Shown: piece after piece, positions 8,128-16,232 of the stretch
Numbering within the stretch: position 1 is the first letter of the stretch
How the letters are laid out: each line of letters begins with the position of its first letter
Assembly (NCBI GenBank): GCA_963422565.1
Contig: OY730228.1
Coordinates: forward strand, 2,418,001-2,482,000
Source: G963422565 sp963422565
Lineage (GTDB): Bacteria; Pseudomonadota; Alphaproteobacteria; MPNO01
Reading direction: 5' to 3'
Length of the DNA: 64,000 bases
The notes under the pieces: generated by a model
Seen by the model: only the letters and a program-made list of their open reading frames with translations
The model's database searches: none
What the model was told of the DNA's origin: nothing
Position numbers and translations under genes: made by a program

Positions 8128-8583
8128 CTACCGGAACGCTTCCGGGGTCGTCTCGAATTCGTCCTCGGAACCACGGAGCCACCGGTCCATTCTCCGCGTA
8201 GTCCGTTCCGCTCGATCGCCCCGCAATGCGCATTCCCACACGATCGCCACACGCCAGCCGACTTCCAGCAGATCATTGCGCGTCCGGCGATCCCGCTCCA
8301 TGTTGGCTGCGAACTTCGCCTGCCAGAAGTCCGGCCGGGTGGCTGGATCGGTCGCATACGAACATCCGGCATGGCGGTGCCAGAAGCAGCCATGCACGAA
8401 ACAGACCGCCCCGAAGCGGCGGAAGACCATGTCCGGCGTTCCGGGAAGCTTCCGGTCATGCAACCGGTATCTGAGGCCGCGTGCATGCAGCTTGCGGCGA
8501 AATACCAGTTCCGGTTTCGTGTCCCTGGCGCCGATCCCCGCCATCATGCGCGACCGGGTCGATGCATCAACTATGTCGGTCAT
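8128..8583 (-). CDS. vsr: Very short patch repair endonuclease Vsr
   Basis: The 151-residue protein matches Vsr, which nicks DNA 5' of T in T:G mismatches left by deamination of 5-methylcytosine. Visible motifs are RSRMMAGIGARDTKPE at the N-terminus, the catalytic-domain segment LPGTPDMVF, and CFVHGCFWHRHAGC, which carries zinc ligands and active-site histidines. Vsr genes partner with dcm-type cytosine methylases; here the divergent dcm gene is cut to 16 codons (8838-8900). Vsr is therefore orphaned, unless another methylase is elsewhere. It faces the AbiEii gene with an 18-base gap. Confidence 0.88.
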   Translation of the reverse strand: MTDIVDASTRSRMMAGIGARDTKPELVFRRKLHARGLRYRLHDRKLPGTPDMVFRRFGAVCFVHGCFWHRHAGCSYATDPATRPDFWQAKFAANMERDRRTRNDLLEVGWRVAIVWECALRGDRAERTTRRMDRWLRGSEDEFETTPEAFR

Positions 8584-8837
8584 CGTTCGGCCTGTTCGGA
8601 ATGCGCGGGGCGGAACTGCCCGCGTATTTCACGGAAGGTCATCGCTGCGGTCAAGGAATGCCGGGTGCGGGCGCGGATCCGATTCGGGCAACCGGGCGTG
8701 CACCGCATGGCACCCCTTGATCGTTCCAGGGTCGAAGGCGTCGCCGTGCAAGAGAATCCTGCGGTGCCTGCTTTCCGGTTTCCGATGCCCCATGCCGGCA
8801 AGCCGCTTGCGGCATTCGTCCCGGCCCCGGACCAGCC

Positions 8838-8900
8838 ATGACGGAGTCGGTTCCCGTCGTCGACCTGTTTTCGGGCCCCGGGGGTCAGTCCTTCGCGTAG
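8838..8900 (+). pseudogene. Truncated start of a C5 cytosine methyltransferase (dcm)
   Basis: The ATG at 8838 opens TESVPVVDLFSGPGG, the AdoMet-binding motif I of C5-cytosine methyltransferases. The homology ends at the GGGG before 8883, where the sequence becomes the 3' end of the opposing dehalogenase gene, and a stop follows at 8898. The rest of the enzyme is missing. Its head-to-head position with vsr, 254 bases away, fits a former dcm-vsr pair. The boundary marks the edge of the island. Confidence 0.7.
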
Positions 8901-8948
8901 GGGCTTTCGGTCCGCGCGGTCTCCTCGTCCTGCGCACCGATGGGCGGG
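8883..8948. repeat. Direct repeat copy B, 3' end of the dehalogenase gene
   Basis: 62 of 66 bases match 1681-1746. This copy carries the functional stop codon and last 20 codons of the dehalogenase. The two copies bracket about 7.2 kb that includes an integrase remnant, like attachment-site duplication at a gene 3' end, but they are not identical. Confidence 0.75.
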
Positions 8949-11083
8949 GTCGCGACATAATGTGCGGGCTTCGGCGCGCCGGTCGCGACGCGCCGGCGCG
9001 CCTCCTCCGGCGTCTCGACCAGCCCGGCGGCGGCGAGCGCCGCCTTGCGGTCGAGCGGTTTCGGCTCCGGCGCATCGGGGGCCGGCATCACGTCGGCATG
9101 GTAATAGGCGATCCTCTGCTTGGCCGGATCGAGCTTGCGGGTCGGGTCGATATCGCGCCGGTTGGTCGCCTTGGCGGCGCGCACGACTCCGTTCACGACC
9201 TCGTGGTCGAACCACCATTTCTTGACCGGGTTGCGCTTGCCGTTGCCGAGCGCGTCGTCGAGCCAGGTCGCGACCGGCACCATCAGGGGTTTGAGAAACA
9301 TCGCGTTGATGCCGAGCCAGCTCGCCGTCCGGGTCATCACCGGCCCGTCGGCGTCGACGACCTTGTTGAGCGGGCAGGTCTTCATGCAGCGTCCGCAGGC
9401 CGATCCCCGCGAGTTGGTGAGCCGGTAGCGGGTGCAGCGCTCGACATCCGGCTTCCATATCTCGTAGCCGTTGAACATCACCTTGTCGCCCCAGGGGATC
9501 GCGTCGCAAGGGCATTCGCGGGCGCATTTGAGGCAGTTGCCGCAGAAATACTGGAGGCCGAAATCGATCGGCCTGTCGGTCGCGAGCGGCATGTCGGTGG
9601 TCATCACGACCGTCTTGAGCCGCGGCCCGAGGAACGGGTTGAGCGTGAGCTCGCCGATCCGGCTGAGCTCGCCCAGCCCCGCCCACATCACCAGCGGGAT
9701 ATGGAGCACGTCGCTGTCGGCATTGGTCTGGGAGCGCGACGGGAAGCCCAGCCCGCGCAGCAGCTCGGCCATCACCGAGGCGATCTCGGCGCCGCGCAGA
9801 TAGGCGCGCATCGACTGCGCCCCGGAGATCCAATCGTCGCCGCTGGCCCCCTCCATGGTGTCGAAACCCTGGTCGATCAGCATCACCACGGCATATTTGT
9901 GATAGGGCGCGAGCGGCGTCCCGTCCTCCTTGTGGGAATACCAGCAATAGTCGGGAATCTCGCAGATTCCGGTCATGTGCGAGCCGAGGAAGTAGCTGAG
10001 CGACTTGACCGCCCTGGCATTGGCCTCCGGGTCGGGCCAGGCCCCGTCGGCGCGCTCGGCGACCGGGCCGTCCTGATAGGGCACCATGGCGCGGATGACG
10101 CGGAGCTGGCTCAGCGACAGCGGGTGCTTGAACGAGAAGATGCGCCGCGCCTTCAGTGACTTCTCGCCGAGATCGCCCTGAAGCGCGCGCTCGAAGAAGG
10201 CGGCGCGCTTGGGCACGCGCGGGACCTCGTCGTCGACGATCAGGGTCGTCGGCCGGTCCACCCGCTTGACGGTCTCCATCGCGTAGGGGCCGAGATCGGA
10301 CCGCCGCCGGGCGCGCCGGTTGCGCTCGCGGCCCGACTGGGCGCCGTTCCGTCCCAGCCAGAAGGAGAGCCCCCTGGCCGAAAGAGCCGACCGGGAGAGC
10401 GGCAGATCGACGGCGAGCGGATAGTCGGTGCTAACGACGGCGGTCGAAAAGGCGGTCCCGACATAGGGGTTGACGATGGCGCCGCGGTCCCGGACCGCGA
10501 GCCCGGCGAGAACCGCGAGCCGGCTCCGGTCGACCCGCTCGTCGCCGGCGATATGCATCGCGGCGGCGAACCCCATCACCCGGACATGGCCGGCGATCAG
10601 GGCGGCGATCTCGGCCGCCCGCATCTCCGAAGAGGCGGCGACCGCCGGCGCCACCCAGTCATGCGCGAGGTTGTCGGGCTCGGGCAGCCGGCCGTGCTCG
10701 ACCAGCACGACGACGGCATGGTCGTGGCCCGCGTCGCGCGCCGCACCCGCGCGCCAGGCGGTACCGGGCAGGCGGCAGATGCCGACCTGGCTGGCATCCA
10801 TGAAATAGGCGGCGCCCTTCACGTCGGCCGCCCGCAGCGCGAGGTCGTCGGGGACCGGGGCCTTCTCCTCCGCCGGCTCGGCGCGGGCGAAACCGCCGTA
10901 GAGTCGGGTGAACCTGGCGACGGCCGCCGACAGGGGCGCGCCGCTCTCGGGCGCGGCGACGACCGCGGGGGCGGGCGGGCGCGCCGCCTCCTCGGCGATC
11001 ACCCGGTCGTCGCGGGACAGCGTTTCGAGCGGGAACGGGCCGAAATGAAAGGGCCGGTCCCTGGAGCGGGAATAGAGGAACAT
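8885..11083 (-). CDS. Cytosolic corrinoid iron-sulfur reductive dehalogenase (NpRdhA-like)
   Basis: The 732-residue protein carries two ferredoxin-type clusters near its C-terminal third: C504/C507/C510/C514 (FCGNCLKCARECP) and C540 with C553/C556/C560 (CGRCMKTCP). This is the order seen in RdhA proteins, which remove halogens from organohalides with cobalamin. No Tat signal or membrane anchor is present, as in catabolic RdhA of the Nitratireductor type. Residues about 70-260 look like a degenerate copy of residues about 360-500: YFMDASQVGIC against YFLGSHMTGIC, and STAVVSTDYPLAVD against KTVVMTTDMPLATD. The first copy has no cluster cysteines. The start at 11083 lies 1 base after the stop of the upstream CoxL-like gene (TGAGATG). 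The substrate is unknown; a halogenated aromatic is inference. Confidence 0.82.
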   Translation of the reverse strand: MFLYSRSRDRPFHFGPFPLETLSRDDRVIAEEAARPPAPAVVAAPESGAPLSAAVARFTRLYGGFARAEPAEEKAPVPDDLALRAADVKGAAYFMDASQVGICRLPGTAWRAGAARDAGHDHAVVVLVEHGRLPEPDNLAHDWVAPAVAASSEMRAAEIAALIAGHVRVMGFAAAMHIAGDERVDRSRLAVLAGLAVRDRGAIVNPYVGTAFSTAVVSTDYPLAVDLPLSRSALSARGLSFWLGRNGAQSGRERNRRARRRSDLGPYAMETVKRVDRPTTLIVDDEVPRVPKRAAFFERALQGDLGEKSLKARRIFSFKHPLSLSQLRVIRAMVPYQDGPVAERADGAWPDPEANARAVKSLSYFLGSHMTGICEIPDYCWYSHKEDGTPLAPYHKYAVVMLIDQGFDTMEGASGDDWISGAQSMRAYLRGAEIASVMAELLRGLGFPSRSQTNADSDVLHIPLVMWAGLGELSRIGELTLNPFLGPRLKTVVMTTDMPLATDRPIDFGLQYFCGNCLKCARECPCDAIPWGDKVMFNGYEIWKPDVERCTRYRLTNSRGSACGRCMKTCPLNKVVDADGPVMTRTASWLGINAMFLKPLMVPVATWLDDALGNGKRNPVKKWWFDHEVVNGVVRAAKATNRRDIDPTRKLDPAKQRIAYYHADVMPAPDAPEPKPLDRKAALAAAGLVETPEEARRRVATGAPKPAHYVATPPIGAQDEETARTESPYAKD

Positions 11084-11084
11084 C

Positions 11085-13394
11085 TCAGCCTCCGGATTTC
11101 GCTGCCTGGATCGTCTGCCAGATGCGGAAGGGCGTCGCCGGCATTGTAACCTCTTCGACGCCGAGCGGCCGCAGCGCATCGACGATCGCGTTCACGACCA
11201 CCCCCGGGGCCGGCGTCGTGCCCCCCTCGCCGCCCGCCTTGACGCCGAGCGGGTTGGTCGGCGAGGGCACCTCGTTGAGGGCGGTGGCGAAGAAGGGGAG
11301 CTGGTCCGCGCGCGGAATCGCATAGTCCATGAACGACCCGGCGAGCGGCTGCCCGCTGTCGGGATCGTTGACGCAGGCTTCCCACAGCGCCTGGCCCAGC
11401 CCCTGCACGATCCCGCCATGGGTCTGCCCGTCGACGATCATCGGGTTGATCGCCCGGCCCACATCGTCGACCGCCGCATAGCGGGCGATCTCGACCAGCC
11501 CCGTCTCGGGGTCGATCTCGACCTCGCAGACATGGCAGCCGTTGGGGAAGACCGGGATGTGCATCTCGTTGTCGGCGGCGGCGGCGAGGGCGGATCGGGC
11601 TGAAATGTCGAACAGGGTGAGGCTGCGGTCGGTCCCGGCTACGGCGTAGACGCCGTCGGCGAAGCGGATGTCGATCTCGGCGCATTCGAGCAGCGCCGCC
11701 GCCGCCGCCGCGCCTGCGGCGATCAACGCATCGGCCGCCTTCAGAATCACGGCGCCGGCCATGCGCATCGACCGGCCCGAATGCGACCCGCCGCCGACTT
11801 TGACGATATCGGTGTCGCCGACCAGCACGTCGATGCGCTCGGGATCGAGCCCGAGCGCCTCGGCGGCGACCTGGGCGAAGCTGGTCTCGTGCCCCTGGCC
11901 GCTGGGCTGGGTGCCGATGACCAGCTCGACCCGGCCGCGCTCCGCATCGACGCGGAGCCGCGCCTGCTCTCGCGGCGTGCCGATCGAGGACTCGACGTAA
12001 TGGGCGACCCCGCGCCCGAACAGGCGGCCCCGGGCGTTCGCGGCACGCCGCCGCGCCGCGCCGCCGCCCCAGTCGGCGAGCGCCATGACCATATCGAGGC
12101 TGCGCTCATAGGCGCCGCTGTCGTAGACCATGCCGGTGGCGTTGCGATACGGCATCTCCTCGGGCGACACCAGGTTGCGGCGGCGCAGCGCAACCGGATC
12201 GATGCCCAGCTCGCCGGCGGCGGTATCGATCAGCCGCTCGAGCGCGAAGATCGCCTCGGGACGTCCGGAGCTGCGATAGGCGTTGGTCGGCGCAGTGTTG
12301 GAGAATACCGCGCGGGCGCGGAGCCAGGCCGCCGGGATGCGGTAGGAGCCGGTGAGGATTCCTGCCCCCTTCGACAGCGGCGACAGCGACACGCAGCGCG
12401 CGCCGACATTGCTCAGATTGGACGCGCGGAGCGCCAGGAACCGGCCCTCCGCATCGAGGGCGAGGGCGAGCTCGGTGACGAGGTCGCGGCCCTGATAGTC
12501 GGCGAGGAAGGCCTCGCCGCGCTCGACGGTCAGCTTGACGGGGCGGCCGAGACGCCGCGCCGCCCAGGCGACGAGCGCGAACTCGACATAGAGCCGGTTG
12601 CGGGTCCCGAAATTGCCGCCGACATCCAGGGAGAGCACGCGCACCCGCCGGGGTTCGACGCCGAGGACCTGGGCGATCTCGCGTTTCTGGCGCACCGCGC
12701 CGCCGCTCCCGGCATGGATGGTGTAGCGCCCCGTCGCCGGGTCGTAGGCGCCGAGCGCCGCGCGCGGCTCGAGCGGCACCCCGGTCACCCGGCCCACGAC
12801 ATAGCGCCGCGCGACCACGCGGTGGGCCGTCGCGAAGGCGGCCTCGGTCGCCGCGCGGTCGCCGAACCAGGTCTCGACCAGCACGTTGTCGGGCCGTCCT
12901 TCCCAGAGCAGCGGCGCGTCCGGGGCCGCCGCCGCCTCGGTGTCGGTCACCGCGGGCAGGGGCGCATAGGCGATGTCGACCGCCTCGGCCGCGTCGGCCG
13001 CCCGCGCCCGGGTCTCGGCGACGACCATCGCGACCGGCTCGCCGACATAGCGCGCGCGGTCGCTCGGAAGCGGGAAATGCCGGCCGACGAACACGTCGCC
13101 GTCGCCGGGGCCGCGCATCTTCAGGTCGTACCGGGTGGAGGGGAGCGGGTCGTGCGGGATCTCCCCGAGGCCGTCGGCCGCCGCCTCGGCGGCGGTCAGC
13201 ACCGCCAGCACGCCGTCGATGCCGCGCGCGCGCGCGGCATCGACGGCGCCGATCGCGGCATGGGGGTGGGGGGCGCGCAGGAGAACGGCATGCGCCTGGC
13301 CGTTGGCGGCCGCATCGTCGCTGAAGCGGCCGCGCCCGGTCAGGAGCCGCCTGTCCTCGCGGCGTCGCAGCGGCCGGCCGACCGGACCGGTCAT
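11085..13394 (-). CDS. CoxL-like molybdopterin-binding hydroxylase subunit (1)
   Basis: This 769-residue protein is a large subunit of the xanthine dehydrogenase family. It has the N-terminal LLTGRGRFSDD start, the DVGGNFGTRNRLYVE molybdopterin-contact region, AYRSSGRPEA where CO dehydrogenase would have AYxCSFR, PSGQGHETSF, and the catalytic glutamate in KAGGEGGTTPAPGV. It is therefore a hydroxylase for an organic substrate rather than a CO dehydrogenase. No adjacent FAD or 2Fe-2S subunit gene exists, so electrons must go to subunits encoded elsewhere, possibly the CoxM/CoxS pair at 19-20.5 kb. It is followed after 1 base by the dehalogenase gene, forming a two-gene operon. Confidence 0.85.
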   Translation of the reverse strand: MTGPVGRPLRRREDRRLLTGRGRFSDDAAANGQAHAVLLRAPHPHAAIGAVDAARARGIDGVLAVLTAAEAAADGLGEIPHDPLPSTRYDLKMRGPGDGDVFVGRHFPLPSDRARYVGEPVAMVVAETRARAADAAEAVDIAYAPLPAVTDTEAAAAPDAPLLWEGRPDNVLVETWFGDRAATEAAFATAHRVVARRYVVGRVTGVPLEPRAALGAYDPATGRYTIHAGSGGAVRQKREIAQVLGVEPRRVRVLSLDVGGNFGTRNRLYVEFALVAWAARRLGRPVKLTVERGEAFLADYQGRDLVTELALALDAEGRFLALRASNLSNVGARCVSLSPLSKGAGILTGSYRIPAAWLRARAVFSNTAPTNAYRSSGRPEAIFALERLIDTAAGELGIDPVALRRRNLVSPEEMPYRNATGMVYDSGAYERSLDMVMALADWGGGAARRRAANARGRLFGRGVAHYVESSIGTPREQARLRVDAERGRVELVIGTQPSGQGHETSFAQVAAEALGLDPERIDVLVGDTDIVKVGGGSHSGRSMRMAGAVILKAADALIAAGAAAAAALLECAEIDIRFADGVYAVAGTDRSLTLFDISARSALAAAADNEMHIPVFPNGCHVCEVEIDPETGLVEIARYAAVDDVGRAINPMIVDGQTHGGIVQGLGQALWEACVNDPDSGQPLAGSFMDYAIPRADQLPFFATALNEVPSPTNPLGVKAGGEGGTTPAPGVVVNAIVDALRPLGVEEVTMPATPFRIWQTIQAAKSGG

Positions 13395-13603
13395 CGCCGC
13401 CGCCGCCCTATCGGTAGGTCCGGACGTCGTCGATCACCTTGCCGTCGTTGGCGAGCGTGCCGGGGGCGGCGAGAAAGGAGACGTTCTCGAGCGCGCACGC
13501 CGCCTCGAGCGCGCACGCCGCCGAAGCGGAGCGACACGCCGCCGAAGCGGAGCGACACGCCGCGCGCTTCCAACACCGGCGGCAGCGTCGTCGCATCCCT
13601 CAT
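13391..13603 (-). pseudogene. Remnant of a LivG-like ABC ATPase N-terminus with internal duplications
   Basis: From the ATG at 13603 the frame reads LPPVLEARGVSLRFGG, the typical N-terminus of a branched-chain-amino-acid ABC ATPase. A second VSLRFGG and a duplicated VRARGG follow because of tandem DNA duplications (13486-13556). The continuation ENVSFLAAPGTL, expected after VRAL in LivG, is in another frame that stops at 13408. There is no Walker A motif, so it cannot be a working ATPase. The first frame ends in an ATGA overlap with the CoxL-like gene, so the remnant may still influence its translation start. Confidence 0.5.
13486..13556. repeat. Two adjacent tandem micro-duplications
   Basis: An 18-bp unit, CTCGAGCGCGCACGCCGC, is present twice at 13486-13503 and 13504-13521. 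Immediately overlapping it is a 21-bp unit, present twice at 13515-13535 and 13536-13556. All copies are perfect, so the duplications look recent, and each keeps the reading frame. Confidence 0.9.
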
Positions 13604-13802
13604 CACGCCGAGCCTGCTCCCGATCCGGGCCAGAACGAGCCGCAAGGTGCAACGCCCCGACCGCGACCGTCAAGGCCGTAGCGCCGCCGGCGCGCCGGCC
13701 CGATCCGCACCGCCGCGAGGCGTCGCCGTTCTCCTTGCGATCGCCCGCCGTCGGTGCTTCCATGACGCGCTCCCGCGCCCCATGTCTCCGAAGGAACCCG
13801 CC

Positions 13803-14846
13803 ATGCCCCTCACCTCGGCCCATCTCGTCGGCAGCCTGCCCTATCCCGACGCCGACACCGCCTTCTCAGAAGCGGCCGCCCGGCTCGGCGGGCGTCTGAA
13901 GCGGTTTCCCGACGGCGAGACGGGCGAACGGTCGCGCTGGATTTTCTGGCAGCGCGCGAAGATCGCGAACCATCCGGCGATGGAGGCGGCGACGGACGAG
14001 AGCAAGGCGCGGATCCGTCAATGGGACGGCAAGCTGATCCGCGAGTTCGAGCTGTACCGTTTCCGCGCGGGCGTCGATCCCGCCGCGGTCGCGTTCGATC
14101 CCGGCTACGCGCCCGAGGCGGCCGCCTCCTACGCGCGCTTCGCCACGCTGCGCGCCGCCGGGACAATCCCGGAGGGCGCCCGTTTCCAGGTCTGCCTTCC
14201 GACGCCGATGGCGGTCGGCTACTGGTTCGTCACGCCCTCGGCGCGGGCAGATTTCTTCGCCGCCTACGAACGCGCCTTCAAGGCGGACCTCGCCGGGATC
14301 TGCGCGGCGATCCCCCTCGAGGACCTGGCGATCCAGTGGGACGTCTGTCAGGAAGTGCTCGCCTGGGAGGGCTATTTCCCCGACCGGCCCGAGAGCTATA
14401 AGCAGGACATCACCGCCATGCTGGTGCGGCTGGGCGATGCCGTGCCGGAGCCGGCGGAGCTCGGCTTTCACCTGTGCTACGGCACGCCCAACGACGAGCA
14501 TGTCGTCATGCCGACCGACCTCGCCAACGCGGTGGAGATGGCCCGCCTCATCCTCGCCGGTCTGGCGCGGCCGATGCGGTTCCTGCATGTTCCGGCCCCG
14601 AAACACCGCGACGATGCCGCCTATTACGCTCCGCTCGCCGGTCTCGACCTGCCCGCGGGGTGCGAGCTCCATCTCGGCGTGATCCACCACGGCGACCGCG
14701 CCGGCGACCGCCGCCGCATCGCCGCCGCCGCAAAGACGGTTCCATCCTTCGGCATCGCCACCGAATGCGGCTGGGGACGCGGCGATCCGGGCCGCGCTCT
14801 CAGCCTCTTCGACAGCCATCGAATCGCGCTCGAGGCGGGAGGCTGA
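13803..14846 (+). CDS. MetE-C-terminal-like zinc methyltransferase domain protein
   Basis: The 347-residue protein resembles the C-terminal TIM barrel of cobalamin-independent methionine synthase and the wider UROD/MetE superfamily. It begins with HLVGSLPYPDADTAF, like the GSLPR start of MetE barrels, contains FHLCYGTPNDEH (compare H-x-C-Y in MetE, the first two zinc ligands) and ends with ATECGWGRGD (third zinc ligand Cys). A methyl-transfer or C-S/C-O cleavage role is therefore plausible, but no recognised pathway gene is adjacent; it stands alone between a decayed region and a convergent Bug gene. The upstream stretch 13604-13802 shows no gene. Confidence 0.6.
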   Translation: MPLTSAHLVGSLPYPDADTAFSEAAARLGGRLKRFPDGETGERSRWIFWQRAKIANHPAMEAATDESKARIRQWDGKLIREFELYRFRAGVDPAAVAFDPGYAPEAAASYARFATLRAAGTIPEGARFQVCLPTPMAVGYWFVTPSARADFFAAYERAFKADLAGICAAIPLEDLAIQWDVCQEVLAWEGYFPDRPESYKQDITAMLVRLGDAVPEPAELGFHLCYGTPNDEHVVMPTDLANAVEMARLILAGLARPMRFLHVPAPKHRDDAAYYAPLAGLDLPAGCELHLGVIHHGDRAGDRRRIAAAAKTVPSFGIATECGWGRGDPGRALSLFDSHRIALEAGG

Positions 14847-14906
14847 CGCGCGGCAGGATCGCCGCGGCCAGGGTTTCGACGGTCTCCGCGCGGTCGGCCG
14901 CGCCGG

Positions 14907-15932
14907 CTAGCTTTCCTTGCCGAACAGGATGGCGCGCGCCTTGGCGACGATCTCCGGCGAGATCTCGAGGTTCGACTCGACGATGTTCTGGATCTCGGCG
15001 CCGGTCGATGCGGTGACCTCGAGCTTGCGCTTCTTCATGTCGGCGACGAAGGTCGGATCGCCGACGACCTTGGCGAAGGCGTCCCGCAGGAAGGCGACCC
15101 GGTCCTCCGGGACGCCCGGCGGGAAGGCGAGGCTGCGCCCGATCGAGACCAGGGTCGACATGAAGCCGACGATCGCCTTGTCCTCGGCGGCGACGAGATC
15201 GCGCAGCAGCGGGACCGACGCCGGGAGGTCAGCGGCGGGTTTCGGCCCCATCTGGATCAGCGGAACCGCGAAGCCGCCGTCGAACCAGGCCTTGCGATCG
15301 GTCTTGAACGCGAGCCAGGACAGGTTGATACCCGAGATCTCGCCCTGCTCCATCGCCAACAGCATCTTGCGCGAGCCGCGGTAGCCGCGGACGATCTTGA
15401 TCTTCGTCCCCAGCAGCCCGTTATAAAGCGCCGGCAGCTGGTAGGTCTGGGACCCCAGCCCGGAAGACGCGAAAGGGATCTCCTTGTCCCGCAGGTCCTT
15501 CCAGGTCTTGACGCCGGAATCGCCCCGCACCGCGGCCAACGAGTTGGCCCTCACCGCCCCGCCGAGAAAGGTGAACGCGTTCGACTTGTACTTCGCCTTG
15601 CCGGGCCGCAGGAGCTCGGTGATGACCAGCGTGTCGGGCGGCATCACGATGACGGAACCGTCCTTGGGCGCGACGTTATAGGCATAGTTGGTCATCTTGA
15701 GCCCGCCGGCTCCCGGCATCGACTGGGCGATCACCGATTCCGCGCCGATCAACGGCTTCAGATAGGTGCCGAGCAGGGTCGAGCTCTTGCCGTAGGTGCC
15801 GCCCACGCCGTAGCCCTGAATGATCTTGACGGTCCTCCCCTCATAGAATTCCGCCGGCGTCTCGGCCCCGGCGGGTCCGATCGCCGACAGGGCGACGGCC
15901 GCCGCCGCGGCCGCAACTATGGTCTGTTTCAT
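14907..15932 (-). CDS. Bug-family tripartite tricarboxylate transporter binding protein
   Basis: This 341-residue periplasmic protein has a signal peptide (residues 1-23, ending GPAGAE) and the Bug/TctC pattern: FYEGRTVKIIQGYGVGGTY, then AQSMPGAGGLKMTNYAYN and LPALYNGLLGTKIKIVRGY. Bug proteins bind small carboxylates for TctAB permeases, which are not nearby. The ATG at 15932 is preceded by AGGAGA. The gene is divergent from the FMN reductase and CoxL operon, so it may supply that pathway with substrate; this is inference. The ligand is unknown. Confidence 0.82.
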   Translation of the reverse strand: MKQTIVAAAAAAVALSAIGPAGAETPAEFYEGRTVKIIQGYGVGGTYGKSSTLLGTYLKPLIGAESVIAQSMPGAGGLKMTNYAYNVAPKDGSVIVMPPDTLVITELLRPGKAKYKSNAFTFLGGAVRANSLAAVRGDSGVKTWKDLRDKEIPFASSGLGSQTYQLPALYNGLLGTKIKIVRGYRGSRKMLLAMEQGEISGINLSWLAFKTDRKAWFDGGFAVPLIQMGPKPAADLPASVPLLRDLVAAEDKAIVGFMSTLVSIGRSLAFPPGVPEDRVAFLRDAFAKVVGDPTFVADMKKRKLEVTASTGAEIQNIVESNLEISPEIVAKARAILFGKES

Positions 15933-16232
15933 CGAATTCTCCTGTCTTCCCGATGTCGGCGCCGCACCGGCGCTCTCGCAACGCGGCGCATCAAAGCAAA
16001 TCGGCCGCGCGCGCTCAATCGCTCGTTTCGTCCTTTCCCCGTCTCCGACACGCCCCGGCCCGGCGAAGCTGCGCCCGACCGCCCGTCGCCGCCGCGATCC
16101 TCGCCGGGGTCGCCGGACGGCCGGCATGGACGTCGGGCCGGGGCGGGCGCGCGGGCCGTGGACCGGCCGGCGGCCCGTCGCTATGGTTCGGCACCGCGCC
16201 GCCGCGCCAGCCAAGCACAGGAGCACCGTCGA
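15933..16232. other. Divergent intergenic region
   Basis: These 300 bases separate the Bug gene from the divergent FMN reductase gene and must hold both promoters. The sequence is GC-rich with no long dyad or clear -35/-10 pair that I can defend. I see no gene or RNA in it. Confidence 0.6.

Noticed and set aside
8584..8837. A possible gene in the vsr-dcm gap
   Set aside because: Minus-strand frames show scattered motif-like pieces (ILLHGDAFDPGTI) but no start, ribosome site or consistent homology.
11781..13802. A long plus-strand frame leading into the MetE-like protein
   Set aside because: It runs antisense across the CoxL-like gene; only the part from ATG 13803 has coherent homology.
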